From assembly GCF_000376105.1 (NCBI RefSeq), contig NZ_AQWM01000003.1:1-64000 (forward strand): 64,000 nt of DNA, written 5' to 3'. How positions within the stretch are numbered: position 1 is the first letter of the stretch; every line of letters starts with the position of its first letter. Under the pieces are notes generated by a model, which was given only the letters and a program-made list of their open reading frames with translations, ran no database searches and was not told the DNA's origin. This document shows positions 55,791 to 64,000 of this stretch, one piece after another. Position numbers and translations under genes: made by a program. The stretch comes from Asticcacaulis benevestitus DSM 16100 = ATCC BAA-896 (GTDB lineage Bacteria; Pseudomonadota; Alphaproteobacteria; Caulobacterales; Caulobacteraceae).

Positions 55791-56729
55791 ATGAAGATCA
55801 CTCGCCGTTTAGCGCTGATGAGCGCGGCCGCCGCCTTCGCCTTGCCAGCCATCGCCGCCGAAACACCGAGCGCGCGCAGTCCGGGCGGCGCCATTCTTGG
55901 CGAGGGACCGCTGTGGTCAGCGCGTGACAACACGCTCTATTGGGTCGATATTCGCGGCAAAAAGCTCAACGCCCTGCGGCTGGCCGATAACAGCGCGCAG
56001 AGCTGGGATATGCCGGACCTCATCGACTGGATTGTGCTGCGCCAATCGGGTGGCTTCCTTGTCGGCATCCTGCGCACGGTCCATGCGCTGACGCTTGAGC
56101 CGTTCAAACTGACGCCGCTGTTCGAGATCGAGGCTGACAAGACCGACAACCGGCTTAACGACGCCAAGGTGGACGCCAAAGGCCGGCTGTGGACCGGCAC
56201 CATGCATATGCCGTTCAACCAAAAGACCGCAGCCCTCTATCGCATCGACGCCGACCTGAGCGTGCACCAGATGGATGCCCCCTATCTTTGCACCAACGGC
56301 CCTGCCTTCTCGCGCGATGGCAAGCGCATGTATCACAACGAAACCAGCGAAGGCCTCGTCTATGTCTTCGATATGGCGGCCGATGGATCTTTGTCAGGCA
56401 AGCGTGTCTTCACCAAGTTTGCGGAAGATGTCGGCTCACCGGACGGCCTCACGGTCGATGCCGACGATGGCATCTGGGTGGCGCACTATAATGGAAGCCG
56501 GATCAGCCGTTACACGACCGATGGCAAGCTTGATTTCGATATCCGGATTCCAGCGAAACAGGTGACCAGCATGACGTTTGCCGGCGCGGGCCTTGATCGC
56601 CTGTTCGTCACCACCGCCGCCCAGCCACCGGTGGATGCCGATGATCCGCAGGCCGGCACCTTGTTTGAGGTGCCGGCCCTGCTTCTGCGCGGTCACAGGG
56701 GCCTGCCGACCAATGCCTTCGCTGGTTAA
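55791..56729 (+). CDS. Exported SMP-30/gluconolactonase-like protein
   Basis: 312 residues. Tat-like signal (KITRRLALMSAAAAFALPAIAA). Six-bladed propeller with LGEGPLWSARDNTLYWVDIRG, DNRLNDAKVDAKGRLWTGTM, LCTNGPAFSRDGKRMYHNET and GSPDGLTVDADDGIWVAHYNG; the Glu, Asn and Asp calcium ligands sit in these strings. Lactonase or sugar-related hydrolase, exported; substrate unknown. Confidence 0.9.
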   Translation: MKITRRLALMSAAAAFALPAIAAETPSARSPGGAILGEGPLWSARDNTLYWVDIRGKKLNALRLADNSAQSWDMPDLIDWIVLRQSGGFLVGILRTVHALTLEPFKLTPLFEIEADKTDNRLNDAKVDAKGRLWTGTMHMPFNQKTAALYRIDADLSVHQMDAPYLCTNGPAFSRDGKRMYHNETSEGLVYVFDMAADGSLSGKRVFTKFAEDVGSPDGLTVDADDGIWVAHYNGSRISRYTTDGKLDFDIRIPAKQVTSMTFAGAGLDRLFVTTAAQPPVDADDPQAGTLFEVPALLLRGHRGLPTNAFAG

Positions 56730-57163
56730 GCCGTCATAAGGCTTCCATCGAGATAACCGAGGATTGCCGTCCAGCCGCCAATATGGCCGTCGCGTGCCTG
56801 CTCGCTACGGAACTTGACTTGTTTCAGGGTGATCTCGGTCTGGCCGGGAAAGGGCTCGGCGAAGTCGATCGTCACCACGCTGTCATCAAGCGAATGCGGC
56901 GACTCCCAGGTGAAGGACAGACGCGAGAAGGGCGTGATGTCGAGATAGGTGCCAGAATGCGGAATTTCGCGCTCTGGCGTCACCATGACGATCATAAAGC
57001 GACCGCCCTTGACCGGATCGGTGGTGACGTTACGCGCCTCGACGCCATCGGCGGCGGTGCGCATGAAGGTCGCCAGCGTCACCGGCGAAAGCCAGGCGTT
57101 GAAGACGACCTCGCGTGGAGCGGCGATGGTACGGGTTACAGTCAGTTCAAGTTCATTCAGCAT
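56726..57163 (-). CDS. SRPBCC/AHSA1-domain protein
   Basis: 145 residues from ATG 57163 (AAGGATG 9 nt upstream). AHSA1-type START-like fold: TVTRTIAAPREVVFNAWLSP, GGRFMIVMV, TFTWESPH-like and KQVKFRSEQARDGHIGGWTAILGYLD. It overlaps the end of the ArsR gene. AHSA1-ArsR pairs are common; the ligand is unknown. Confidence 0.9.
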   Translation of the reverse strand: MLNELELTVTRTIAAPREVVFNAWLSPVTLATFMRTAADGVEARNVTTDPVKGGRFMIVMVTPEREIPHSGTYLDITPFSRLSFTWESPHSLDDSVVTIDFAEPFPGQTEITLKQVKFRSEQARDGHIGGWTAILGYLDGSLMTA

Positions 57164-57503
57164 TTTGCTCATCCTTTGAAACAAGTAGATTGTCCAGCGC
57201 CGCAAGGCGCAGTTCCCATATAGATTTCAGTTTCCCGAACCAGCTTTCGGTCAGGCTTAACCGTCCGAGTTCGGCCGCGATGAAGTGCTCACGACCCAGG
57301 GTCTTTCGGGCGACAAGCCCCGCCTCTTCCAGCACCTTGATGTGCTTGGAAACGGCATTGAGGGACATGTCGAAATGCGCGGCGAGCGCCGTCACTCTCA
57401 TCGCCCCCTCCTGAACCAGAAGCGTGAGGATATGCCGTCGCGTGGTGTCGCCAACAGCTTTCAGAATGCGTGACAGATCATCGTCGTTCACATATTCACC
57501 CAT
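57153..57503 (-). CDS. ArsR-family winged-helix repressor
   Basis: 116 residues from ATG 57503 (MGEYVNDDDLSRILKAVGD). Winged helix: TRRHILTLLVQEGAMRVTALAAHFDMSLNAVSKHIKVLEEAGLVARKTLGREHF. It lacks metal-binding cysteines and is the SRPBCC-linked type. A 13-bp-arm inverted repeat overlaps its start codon, suggesting self-repression. Confidence 0.92.
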   Translation of the reverse strand: MGEYVNDDDLSRILKAVGDTTRRHILTLLVQEGAMRVTALAAHFDMSLNAVSKHIKVLEEAGLVARKTLGREHFIAAELGRLSLTESWFGKLKSIWELRLAALDNLLVSKDEQNAE

Positions 57504-57521
57504 AAGGTTGAATATGTGAAC
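57486..57521. promoter_or_regulatory. Autoregulatory operator over the arsR-type start codon
   Basis: GTTCACATATTCA (57486-57498) and TGAATATGTGAAC (57509-57521) are perfect 13-bp arms with a 10-bp spacer that contains the ATG complement (57501-57503). Confidence 0.75.
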
Positions 57522-57572
57522 GCAACCCAATAGTCAACCATTTGGATGAATATAATAATTGGAGCACGACAT

Positions 57573-57603
57573 TCCCTTTTCCCTGTTCAGGGAAGAAGGG
57601 AAA
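57573..57603 (-). terminator. Hairpin after ABC transporter gene
   Basis: TTCCCTTTTCCCTG and CAGGGAAGAAGGGAA form a stem with one mismatch. On the minus strand a weak T run follows. It separates the ABC exporter from the ArsR-SRPBCC pair. Confidence 0.5.
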
Positions 57604-57623
57604 GAGATCGATATCTTCGCGCC

Positions 57624-59474
57624 CTAGCTATTAAACTGCAGATGCGCCAGACGGGCATAGAGGCCACCGCGCGACACCAGCTCGTCGTGGGTGCCGATAT
57701 CAACCACGCGCCCCGCCTCCATCACCACAATGCGGTCAGCCTTGAGCACGGTGGCCAGACGGTGGGCGATCACAAGCGTGGTGCGCTCGGACATGGCCTC
57801 GTTGAGCGCGATCTGCACCAGACGCTCATTTTCGGCATCGAGCGCCGAGGTGGCTTCATCAAGCAGGAGAACCGGCGCCTGCCGCACCAGGGCGCGGGCG
57901 ATGGAAAGGCGTTGCTTCTGGCCACCGGAGAGCGACTTGGCGCGTTCGCCGAGCGGCTGCTTGAAGCCTTCCGGCAGGGCCTCGATAAAGGCGCGCGCCT
58001 GCGCCTTGTCGGCCGCCACGCGAATCTCGGTGTCGGTGGCGTCGGCGCGGCCAAAGCGGATATTGTCCTCGGCAGAGCCGGAGAACAACGCGGCATCCTG
58101 CGCCACCAGCGACAGACGTTCACGCACGGCCTTCGGATCGGCCTTGCGGATATCGACATCATCCAGCTCGATAATGCCGGAGCTATAGTCATAATAACGC
58201 AGCAGCAGCTTGAACACGGTCGACTTGCCGGCGCCCGAAGGCCCCACCAGCGCTACCGTCTCGCCCGGCTTGACCAGCAGCGAGAAGCCATCGAGCACAA
58301 GCTGATCGGGCCGTGACGGATAGGCGAAGCTGATATCCTGAAAACGGATTTCGCCGCGCGCCGGCACGGGAAGCGTTAGCGGATGCGCCGGCGTGGTGAT
58401 GCCGGGTTCGGAGAGCAGCAGTTCGTCGATACGCATCATGGCGCCGGCAGCCTTCTGCACATCGCCCCAGGTTTCATTGAGATTGGCCACCGAGCCACCG
58501 GTCAGGATAGCCAGCATGACGAACTGAACCAGGGTGCCATTGCTCATGCGGCCATGCAGCACATCCTGCGCCCCAAGCCATAGCACGAAGGCGATGCCGC
58601 CGAAGACGAGCGTGATGACCATGGCGGTCATGGTGGCGCGGGTAGCCATGCGGCCGACCGAGGTGCGGTAGGTCTGCTCGACGCCCTCATCAAAGCGCTT
58701 CTGTGTGAAGGACTCGCGCACGAAGGCCTGAACCGTCTCCAGCGCATCGAGCGATTCGCTGGCGAAGCCGACGGCGCGTGCGAAGGCATCCTGCGTATCG
58801 CGCGTGGCGCGCCCCACCTGTCGGCCAAACGTGATCAGCGGCACCAGCACGAACGGGAAGACGCAGAACACCAGCAGGGTCAGTTTCGGGCTGACGAAGC
58901 TCATGATGATCAGGCCGGCCACAAAGGTCAGCAGGTTGCGCAGGGCGATCGAGATCGACGACGAGACAAGGGTTTCGATGATCTGGATATCGGCGGTCAG
59001 GCGCGAAATCACCTCGCCGGTGCGGATTTTGAGGAAATAGGCCGGATCGAGCTTGAGGATATGGGCAAAGACGTCTTCGCGCAGATCGGCCACCACGCGC
59101 TCGCCCATGCGAGTGATGAAGTAATAGCGCAGGGCCGTGGCCAGCGCCAGCACCAGCGCCACGCCGCCCAGCACCATGAACCAGCCATTGAGCACGGCGA
59201 TATTGCGCGAACCAAAGCCCTGATCGATCAGTTGCTTGGCCACGAAGGTCATGGCGGGTGTGGCGGCGGCCGATAGCAGCAGGAAGGCGATCATGGCCGC
59301 GCCGGTGCCCTTTTGCTTGAGCAGATAGGGCACCAGCCGCACCAGCGGCCGCAGATTGCGCGTCTTGCCGCGGTTGCCGGCGTTCTGGTGGATGCTGGCG
59401 ACCAGTTCAGCACCGGAACTCGGGCGATCGGTGGGCGCGGCGTCGGTCGGGGTCTGCGGGGATGAATCGGCCAT
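57624..59474 (-). CDS. ABC exporter (MsbA/lipid or drug type)
   Basis: 616 residues from ATG 59474. Half-transporter: six-helix membrane domain (about 45-345) with the coupling region, then the ATPase domain: Walker A GPSGAGKST, Q-loop VAQDAALF, signature LSGGQKQRLSIARAL, Walker B VLLLDEATSALD, H-loop VIAHRLATV. It works as a homodimer. An acidic/Pro-rich tail of about 40 residues precedes the first helix. Substrate unknown. Confidence 0.92.
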   Translation of the reverse strand: MADSSPQTPTDAAPTDRPSSGAELVASIHQNAGNRGKTRNLRPLVRLVPYLLKQKGTGAAMIAFLLLSAAATPAMTFVAKQLIDQGFGSRNIAVLNGWFMVLGGVALVLALATALRYYFITRMGERVVADLREDVFAHILKLDPAYFLKIRTGEVISRLTADIQIIETLVSSSISIALRNLLTFVAGLIIMSFVSPKLTLLVFCVFPFVLVPLITFGRQVGRATRDTQDAFARAVGFASESLDALETVQAFVRESFTQKRFDEGVEQTYRTSVGRMATRATMTAMVITLVFGGIAFVLWLGAQDVLHGRMSNGTLVQFVMLAILTGGSVANLNETWGDVQKAAGAMMRIDELLLSEPGITTPAHPLTLPVPARGEIRFQDISFAYPSRPDQLVLDGFSLLVKPGETVALVGPSGAGKSTVFKLLLRYYDYSSGIIELDDVDIRKADPKAVRERLSLVAQDAALFSGSAEDNIRFGRADATDTEIRVAADKAQARAFIEALPEGFKQPLGERAKSLSGGQKQRLSIARALVRQAPVLLLDEATSALDAENERLVQIALNEAMSERTTLVIAHRLATVLKADRIVVMEAGRVVDIGTHDELVSRGGLYARLAHLQFNS

Positions 59475-59613
59475 ATTCCCGTTCTTACAGAGGAAAGGGT
59501 TGCGCCACAAGGAAGCTTGATGTAAGAGCGCCACCTTCGGCTTTACTCCAAAGCCTCAACGCTTTTTTCGCGTCCGCACAGATGCTGGCCGGACGTACTT
59601 AAGGAACAGATCG

Positions 59614-59838
59614 ATGAAAAAAGAAGGTCACCCCGATTACCACTGGATCACCGTCACCCTGACCGACGGTTCGACCTATCGCACCCGTTCGACCTACGGC
59701 AAGGAAGACGCCGTGCTCAACCTCGACATCGATCCGCGCACCCACCCGGCCTGGACCGGCGGCACCGGCGCCATGCTCGACCGCGCTGGCCGCGTTTCGC
59801 GCTTCAACAACAAGTTCGGCGGCTTCCTCAAGAAGTAG
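59614..59838 (+). CDS. rpmE: 50S ribosomal protein L31, zinc-free form
   Basis: 74 residues. [24 protein letters not shown] and [12 protein letters not shown] are L31 signatures. The CxxC zinc-binding cysteines of the metal form are absent. A terminator follows. Confidence 0.95.
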   Translation: MKKEGHPDYHWITVTLTDGSTYRTRSTYGKEDAVLNLDIDPRTHPAWTGGTGAMLDRAGRVSRFNNKFGGFLKK

Positions 59839-59872
59839 GTGTCACGGACACCTCTGGAATGTGTCAGAGTTT

Positions 59873-59912
59873 GAAAATCCGGTTTGGGGCAACCCGAACC
59901 GGATTTTTTGTG
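59873..59912 (+). terminator. rpmE terminator
   Basis: AAAATCCGGTT (59874-59884)/GAACCGGATTTTTT with a 10-nt loop and T6, just before the next gene's promoter region. Confidence 0.92.
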
Positions 59913-59971
59913 CTCAATTGTCAGCCTCAGCTTACTATGGCATGGTTGGTCGGTCCAACGGGGGAGCCTCT

Positions 59972-60385
59972 ATGCAACGCTTGCTTTTCATAGCCATGAT
60001 GGGGTTTGCCCAGTTCATACCTATGTCGGCGCATGCAGCCACTGTACAAACCTTCCCCATTACGGAAGCCACTGACCGCGGCATAGATGGGTGCGGATAT
60101 GCTTTTACTTTGCCCGCCGATTATCGTGACGCGAAAATGTTCGTCTTCGTGAACGATGGCGACAAGGGCATAGTGAAAATTGATGGTCAGATCATTGATC
60201 TCGTTTCTGCCGATAATCAGGGAAAAGGCTCATATGAAAACCGGGATCGCAGCATCCTTGTTGAGCCTCAGGTTCAAATCGGTCAAAAGCAGGGGATGGA
60301 ATTATGGGATGTCACCGGCAAGCTCGTCTTCACGATCAATGGCAGGCAACAAAGCCTGAAGGTCAAAGGTCAAATGGGCTGCTGA
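59972..60385 (+). CDS. Small exported protein, family member 1
   Basis: 137 residues from ATG 59972 (GGGGAG upstream). Signal peptide 1-22 (ending SAHAA). Body: GIDGC (C41), then FVNDGDKGIVKIDGQIIDLV, and a C-terminal GKLVFTINGRQQSLKVKGQMGC with C137 as last residue. The same two blocks and paired cysteines appear in the proteins at 61359 and 61874. Beta-rich and probably disulfide-linked. Function unknown. Confidence 0.8.
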   Translation: MQRLLFIAMMGFAQFIPMSAHAATVQTFPITEATDRGIDGCGYAFTLPADYRDAKMFVFVNDGDKGIVKIDGQIIDLVSADNQGKGSYENRDRSILVEPQVQIGQKQGMELWDVTGKLVFTINGRQQSLKVKGQMGC

Positions 60386-60389
60386 CACA

Positions 60390-61298
60390 GTGACTGAACG
60401 CCCTTTCCACACTCCCTATGACGGCTCCCACAAGCTATTCACCATCGGCGTCAAGCCGCTCGATCCAGCCGACTGGATCGATGTCGACGACAAGCTTCTG
60501 GCCTATCTTGACGAAAAGGACCGGCTGGCCGAACGCATGCCGGAGAAAATTTTCATAGCCGAACCCGGCAGCGAGGACGCGCAGGCCGAGGTGCTGGGCC
60601 TGCTGGCCGATCACCTGCCGCAGCGCTTCCCCGACATCTACCAAAGGCTGGGGCCGCAGATCGACATCATTCCCGCCTTCCGCCGCGTACGTATTGATAC
60701 GCCCTACCCGCCCCTGCTCATCGCCGGTGGGCTGGTGCAGGAAGATCTGGTGCTGATGCGCAGAGGTGAGGATGGCTGGCGACTGGCGGCGGGGCATCTG
60801 TGCTTCCCATCATCATGGCGACTGCATGAGAAGTTCGGCAAGGTCCTGCAGGACATCCACGCGCCTGTGCCCGATTTCGGCCGCGATACCCGCAACGCCA
60901 ATGTCATCGAGCGCATGTTCGACAATCTGCGGCCTGAACAGCCCGTCATGCGCTGGAACTGGTCGCTGCACGCCGACGACACCCTGCATCATCCTCACTC
61001 GACCGGACAGTGGACGTTTTCCTCGGGGCGGTTTGGTGACGAAAGGATCGACACCCTCTACTTCCGGCTGGAGCGCCAGACCCTGCGCAAGCTGCCAGAG
61101 AGTGGCGATATCCTCTTCACCATCCGCATCTATCTCGAGCCGCTGGAAGCGATGGAACAGCAGCCGAACGCCGCCGATCTGGCGCACGCCCTGATCGACC
61201 AGTTGCGCGCCTATACGCCTGCCCAGCTTGACTACAAGGGCCTGACGTTGGAACGCGAACGTCTGATCGCGCGCCTGGAAGAGATCACCACCGCCTGA
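60390..61298 (+). CDS. DUF3445 heme-dependent oxidative N-demethylase-like protein
   Basis: 302 residues, GTG start 4 bp after the preceding gene. Matches DUF3445: DWIDVDDKLLAYLDEKDRL, HLCFPSSWRLHEKFGKVLQDIHAPVP, RWNWSLHADDTLHHP, LYFRLERQTLRKLPESGDILFTIRIY. Characterised members bind heme and an electron-transfer partner and demethylate amines. No partner gene is adjacent here. No signal peptide. Confidence 0.88.
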   Translation: MTERPFHTPYDGSHKLFTIGVKPLDPADWIDVDDKLLAYLDEKDRLAERMPEKIFIAEPGSEDAQAEVLGLLADHLPQRFPDIYQRLGPQIDIIPAFRRVRIDTPYPPLLIAGGLVQEDLVLMRRGEDGWRLAAGHLCFPSSWRLHEKFGKVLQDIHAPVPDFGRDTRNANVIERMFDNLRPEQPVMRWNWSLHADDTLHHPHSTGQWTFSSGRFGDERIDTLYFRLERQTLRKLPESGDILFTIRIYLEPLEAMEQQPNAADLAHALIDQLRAYTPAQLDYKGLTLERERLIARLEEITTA

Positions 61299-61358
61299 GC
61301 CACATTGTTCGCTTACAAAAAGCCATGATAGCCTCGCGTAAACCATTGCGGAGACCCC

Positions 61359-61823
61359 ATGTCGAAGCTTGCCCTAACTGTTCTTATGTGTGCTTTCGCC
61401 CTCACCGGCTGTCACCAGCCGACAGCGGCAGAAAAAGCCGCCAGCGCCTTCACCGTCGACAATCTGCAACAGGGTGACGGCGCCGACCTGACGGGCTGCA
61501 TCACAAGGGTGGGCCGTGCCGGGGTGACCGGCGCCCGCATCTTTATCGAGGATTCGCTGCAAGGCGGCGCCAACGGCTATATCCGCATCAATGGCCAGTT
61601 GACCCGGGTCACCATGGTGACCGGCGGCGCCGATGCGGTGCATAGTATCCGCAGCTTTGTCGATGCCACCAAAGCTCTGTCCGTCGTCGAATCCTACAAT
61701 ATCGGCGAAGCCGCTGCCGGCACGACAGTGCGCCCTGTCACCGGCGAACTGATCGTCACCTGGAAAGGCGGCACCCAGCGCATTCCTATCGGTGGCGCGC
61801 GGAACTGTATTGATGCGCCGTAG
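61359..61823 (+). CDS. Small lipoprotein, family member 2
   Basis: 154 residues. Lipobox ALTGC (C18). Then FTVDNLQQGDGADLTGC (C47), ANGYIRINGQLTRVTMV and TGELIVTWKGGTQRIPIGGARNC (C149). It shares the two-block layout with members 1 and 3 but is tethered to a membrane. Function unknown. Confidence 0.82.
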   Translation: MSKLALTVLMCAFALTGCHQPTAAEKAASAFTVDNLQQGDGADLTGCITRVGRAGVTGARIFIEDSLQGGANGYIRINGQLTRVTMVTGGADAVHSIRSFVDATKALSVVESYNIGEAAAGTTVRPVTGELIVTWKGGTQRIPIGGARNCIDAP

Positions 61824-61873
61824 TCGATCAGCTCCATCCGTGGTATGCTTGATGCTATGTTTGGGAGGGGAAC

Positions 61874-62320
61874 ATGCAATTTCGCAAACTATGGCTGTGC
61901 GGAGCTTTGCTCTTGCCCAGTAGCGCGACCGCCGCGACTTTTCACATTGACGACATTTTCCCCGGTGAAGGTGTTGAAAGTGATTGTTTCACCGTGTTTC
62001 ACAGAGTGAATGCTAAGCCACGTTCCGGTCAGGATGAAGTGCTGAATATTTTCGAAAGCACTGGTCACTACGCTTTCATCAAAATAGATGGCCACATCCA
62101 TGAACTTAGTTATGCGCCAAACACTGGCGGCGACAGTAAGGCAACCGCTTATACGGCTGAGAACCTTCTGGTCACCGAAAACCATATCGTGAGTAAGGTC
62201 GAAAAAGCTATAGACGGCAATACCTACTACCTTAAAGGCAGCCTGACCGTAGCCTATAAGGGCCAAAGCCAGACTCTCAAGGTGCAAGGTATTGACTACT
62301 GTTACAACGGACCCGACTAA
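61874..62320 (+). CDS. Small exported protein, family member 3
   Basis: 148 residues. Signal peptide 1-21. FHIDDIFPGEGVESDC (C38), YAFIKIDGHIHELSY and KGSLTVAYKGQSQTLKVQGIDYC (C143). Related to members 1 and 2. GGGAGG lies upstream of the ATG. Between it and cckA (convergent) is a 43-bp gap. Confidence 0.82.
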   Translation: MQFRKLWLCGALLLPSSATAATFHIDDIFPGEGVESDCFTVFHRVNAKPRSGQDEVLNIFESTGHYAFIKIDGHIHELSYAPNTGGDSKATAYTAENLLVTENHIVSKVEKAIDGNTYYLKGSLTVAYKGQSQTLKVQGIDYCYNGPD

Positions 62321-62363
62321 GTGGAGCGATTGAGCCCGTCAACCTCGTGACAATTGGTAGTTT

Positions 62364-64000
62364 TTATGCTGCCAGTTGTTCTTTGACCCGCTCCGCCAGC
62401 GTTTTGATATCGAGTGGCTTGGGCAGGAACGAGATGTTCTGCTCTGCCTCCAGCAGGTCGGAGAACTCCGATTCGGCATAGCCCGAGATAAACATCACCG
62501 GCACATTGCCCAGGATCGGACGCGCCAGCTTGAGCATCGACGGACCATCCATGCCCGGCATGATGACGTCGGAGATCAGCAGGTCGAAGCGGCCATTCTC
62601 GGCCTCGATGATCGCCAGCGCCTCCTCGCCGTCCTCGGCCTCCAGCACCTCATACCCGCGCTGACGCAGCAGGTGCGCCGCGATGCCGCGCACGATCTGC
62701 TCGTCCTCAACAAACAGGATGCGGCCAACGCCCGAAAGATCCTTCGGCACCGGCTTGGCAGCGACAGGCTTCGGTGTAGCCAGTTCCTTCTCGGTCACGA
62801 TCCACACCGGCAGGAAGATGCGGAAGGTCGCCCCCTTGCCCGGCGGCGACACGATCTGGATATGTCCACCGGCCTGATTGATAATGCCGTGAACGGTCGA
62901 CAGGCCAAGGCCGGTGCCTTCGCCCAACGGCTTGGTGGTGAAAAACGGCTCGAAGGCTTGCGCCGCGATCTCGGGCGGAATACCGGGGCCGGTATCGGAC
63001 ACTTCGATCAGGGCAGCGCCCTGCGCCGGTGCTTCCGGCCATCCATAGGCCTTGGCCTCTTCCTGCGTCATGGCCTCGGCGCGGATATTGACCCGGCCGC
63101 CGCCCTGGGCGCGCATAGCGTCGCGTGCGTTGACCACAAGGTTCATCATGACCATTTCCATCTGCCCTTTATCAACGTGTACATTGGGCAGGTTGCGGCC
63201 ATAGGCGGTTTCCAGCTTGACGTCTTCGCGCACCAGACGGCGCAGCAAAACCTCGGCTTCGGAGACCATTTCGCCGACATTGAGCGTAACGCGCTTGACC
63301 GTCTGCTTGCGGGCGAAGGCCAGGAGGTTGCGCACCAGATCCTCGGCGCGGGCGATGATCTGACGAATACCGTTCAGGTCTTCGTAGGACGGATCACCCA
63401 GCGGGTGATTGAGCAGGAGCTGGTCATTGCGGAACTTGAAGCCGGTCAGAAGGTTATTGAAATCGTGCGCCATGCCGCCGGCCACCTGACCGATGGCCTG
63501 CATCTTCTGCGATTGCACAAGAGTCTGTTCGAGTTTCTTCTGCTCCGACACATCGAAGAGATAGAGGCTGAAACCGCCGGCGACGTCCGACACATAGATC
63601 TGTACGGCGCGGTCGGACTTGACCGTCAGGCTGATATCGAACGGCCCGCTCTTGCCGGTGCCCAGTTTTTCTTCCAGCGCGGCGCGTGAGTTCTCGGTGA
63701 CCAGATCGCCAAATTCCATACCGCTCAGCTTGTCCGGCACCTGTTCGGTCAGGGCGGCGAAAACCGTGTTGAAATCCTTGACGCGGGCGGTGAAAAGCTC
63801 ATCGCCCATCACCAGCGCGGCGCCAAACGGGGCGGCTTCGGCAAAGGCGTCCATCACCGCCGCCGGCATATCGCTGCGTACCTCCGGCTTGGCCTCATCC
63901 GGCAGGAAGGCGTCATCCTGCACGGCGAGCGGGTTTTCATGCTTGAGCATCAGGCCGTTACCGAGCACGCCCTGGGAAGCGGCGCGCACCAGTACGAGGT
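62364..64000 (-). CDS. cckA: Cell-cycle hybrid histidine kinase CckA, 5' part outside window
   Basis: The minus frame is open to the right edge, about 545 codons present. Two PAS-like regions, then HisKA with His in [16 protein letters not shown], HATPase ([39 protein letters not shown]), and a C-terminal receiver with Asp in [13 protein letters not shown]. The sequence around [12 protein letters not shown] is CckA-like. CckA phosphorylates CtrA and CpdR through ChpT in Caulobacter. The N-terminal membrane part is missing. Confidence 0.95.
   Translation of the reverse strand, partial: LVLVRAASQGVLGNGLMLKHENPLAVQDDAFLPDEAKPEVRSDMPAAVMDAFAEAAPFGAALVMGDELFTARVKDFNTVFAALTEQVPDKLSGMEFGDLVTENSRAALEEKLGTGKSGPFDISLTVKSDRAVQIYVSDVAGGFSLYLFDVSEQKKLEQTLVQSQKMQAIGQVAGGMAHDFNNLLTGFKFRNDQLLLNHPLGDPSYEDLNGIRQIIARAEDLVRNLLAFARKQTVKRVTLNVGEMVSEAEVLLRRLVREDVKLETAYGRNLPNVHVDKGQMEMVMMNLVVNARDAMRAQGGGRVNIRAEAMTQEEAKAYGWPEAPAQGAALIEVSDTGPGIPPEIAAQAFEPFFTTKPLGEGTGLGLSTVHGIINQAGGHIQIVSPPGKGATFRIFLPVWIVTEKELATPKPVAAKPVPKDLSGVGRILFVEDEQIVRGIAAHLLRQRGYEVLEAEDGEEALAIIEAENGRFDLLISDVIMPGMDGPSMLKLARPILGNVPVMFISGYAESEFSDLLEAEQNISFLPKPLDIKTLAERVKEQLAA

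Overview
The window is a chromosomal segment of an alphaproteobacterium. The best fit is the Caulobacterales (Caulobacteraceae), possibly an Asticcacaulis-like organism. The reasons are genes for CckA, RcdA and TrcR (DUF1013), a DUF1192 gene next to rcdA, a direct-repeat SOS box (GTTC-N7-GTTC), the rpmH-rnpA-yidC-engB-argB order, and GC-rich coding sequence. The genus is an inference; no rRNA operon is present to confirm it. Coding density is high and most genes are housekeeping.

Layout. 1-3.0 kb: an IS66-family element running off the left edge, inserted near the 5' end of a class II glutamine amidotransferase gene and leaving a remnant without its nucleophile. 3.1-8.7 kb: tRNA-Arg, gamma-glutamyltransferase, a sirtuin without zinc cysteines, a ParDE module and a sensor kinase. 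8.8-17.5 kb: rpmH-rnpA-yidC-engB, argB, a HAD phosphatase, a small exported protein plus DUF2145 pair behind a double palindromic operator, dapD and tRNA-Glu. 17.6-27.6 kb: a papain-like amidase, clpB, a redox cluster (SDR, SDR, GMC), a SEDS-like membrane protein with an alpha/beta hydrolase, and a glycosyltransferase. 27.7-38.7 kb: infC (AUU start), cupin, EamA permease, an SOS-controlled Y-family polymerase, an MFS transporter, a GFA protein, rpmI-rplT, pheS-pheT and a 71-residue mini rod protein.

38.8-50.4 kb: trcR, an ABC-F ATPase, a 46-residue membrane protein with an operator like that at 14.6 kb, a quinone oxidoreductase, DUF1192-rcdA, an XRE regulator, an inositol-phosphatase-family enzyme, a lysophospholipase-like hydrolase, an exported methyltransferase-like protein, bfr and bfd with palindromes of iron-regulator type, a glycine-zipper envelope protein and thiE. 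50.4-64 kb: a lipoprotein, metE behind a cobalamin riboswitch and an upstream 20-bp palindrome, efp, suhB, an SMP-30 protein, an ArsR-SRPBCC pair with a 13-bp-arm palindrome over its start codon, an ABC exporter, rpmE, three related small exported proteins around a DUF3445 gene, and the 3' part of cckA.

Several intergenic repeat families occur: CACTTTT-type palindromes, CCTCCCC/GGGGAGG elements, and a conserved module followed by hairpins of different sequence. No CRISPR array, rRNA or prophage is visible. The observations most worth following are the three-member exported protein family at 60-62.3 kb, the shared TTGAAC-N3-GTTCAA operators at 14.6 and 41.6 kb, the mini rod protein, the SEDS-like protein, and the layered control of metE.
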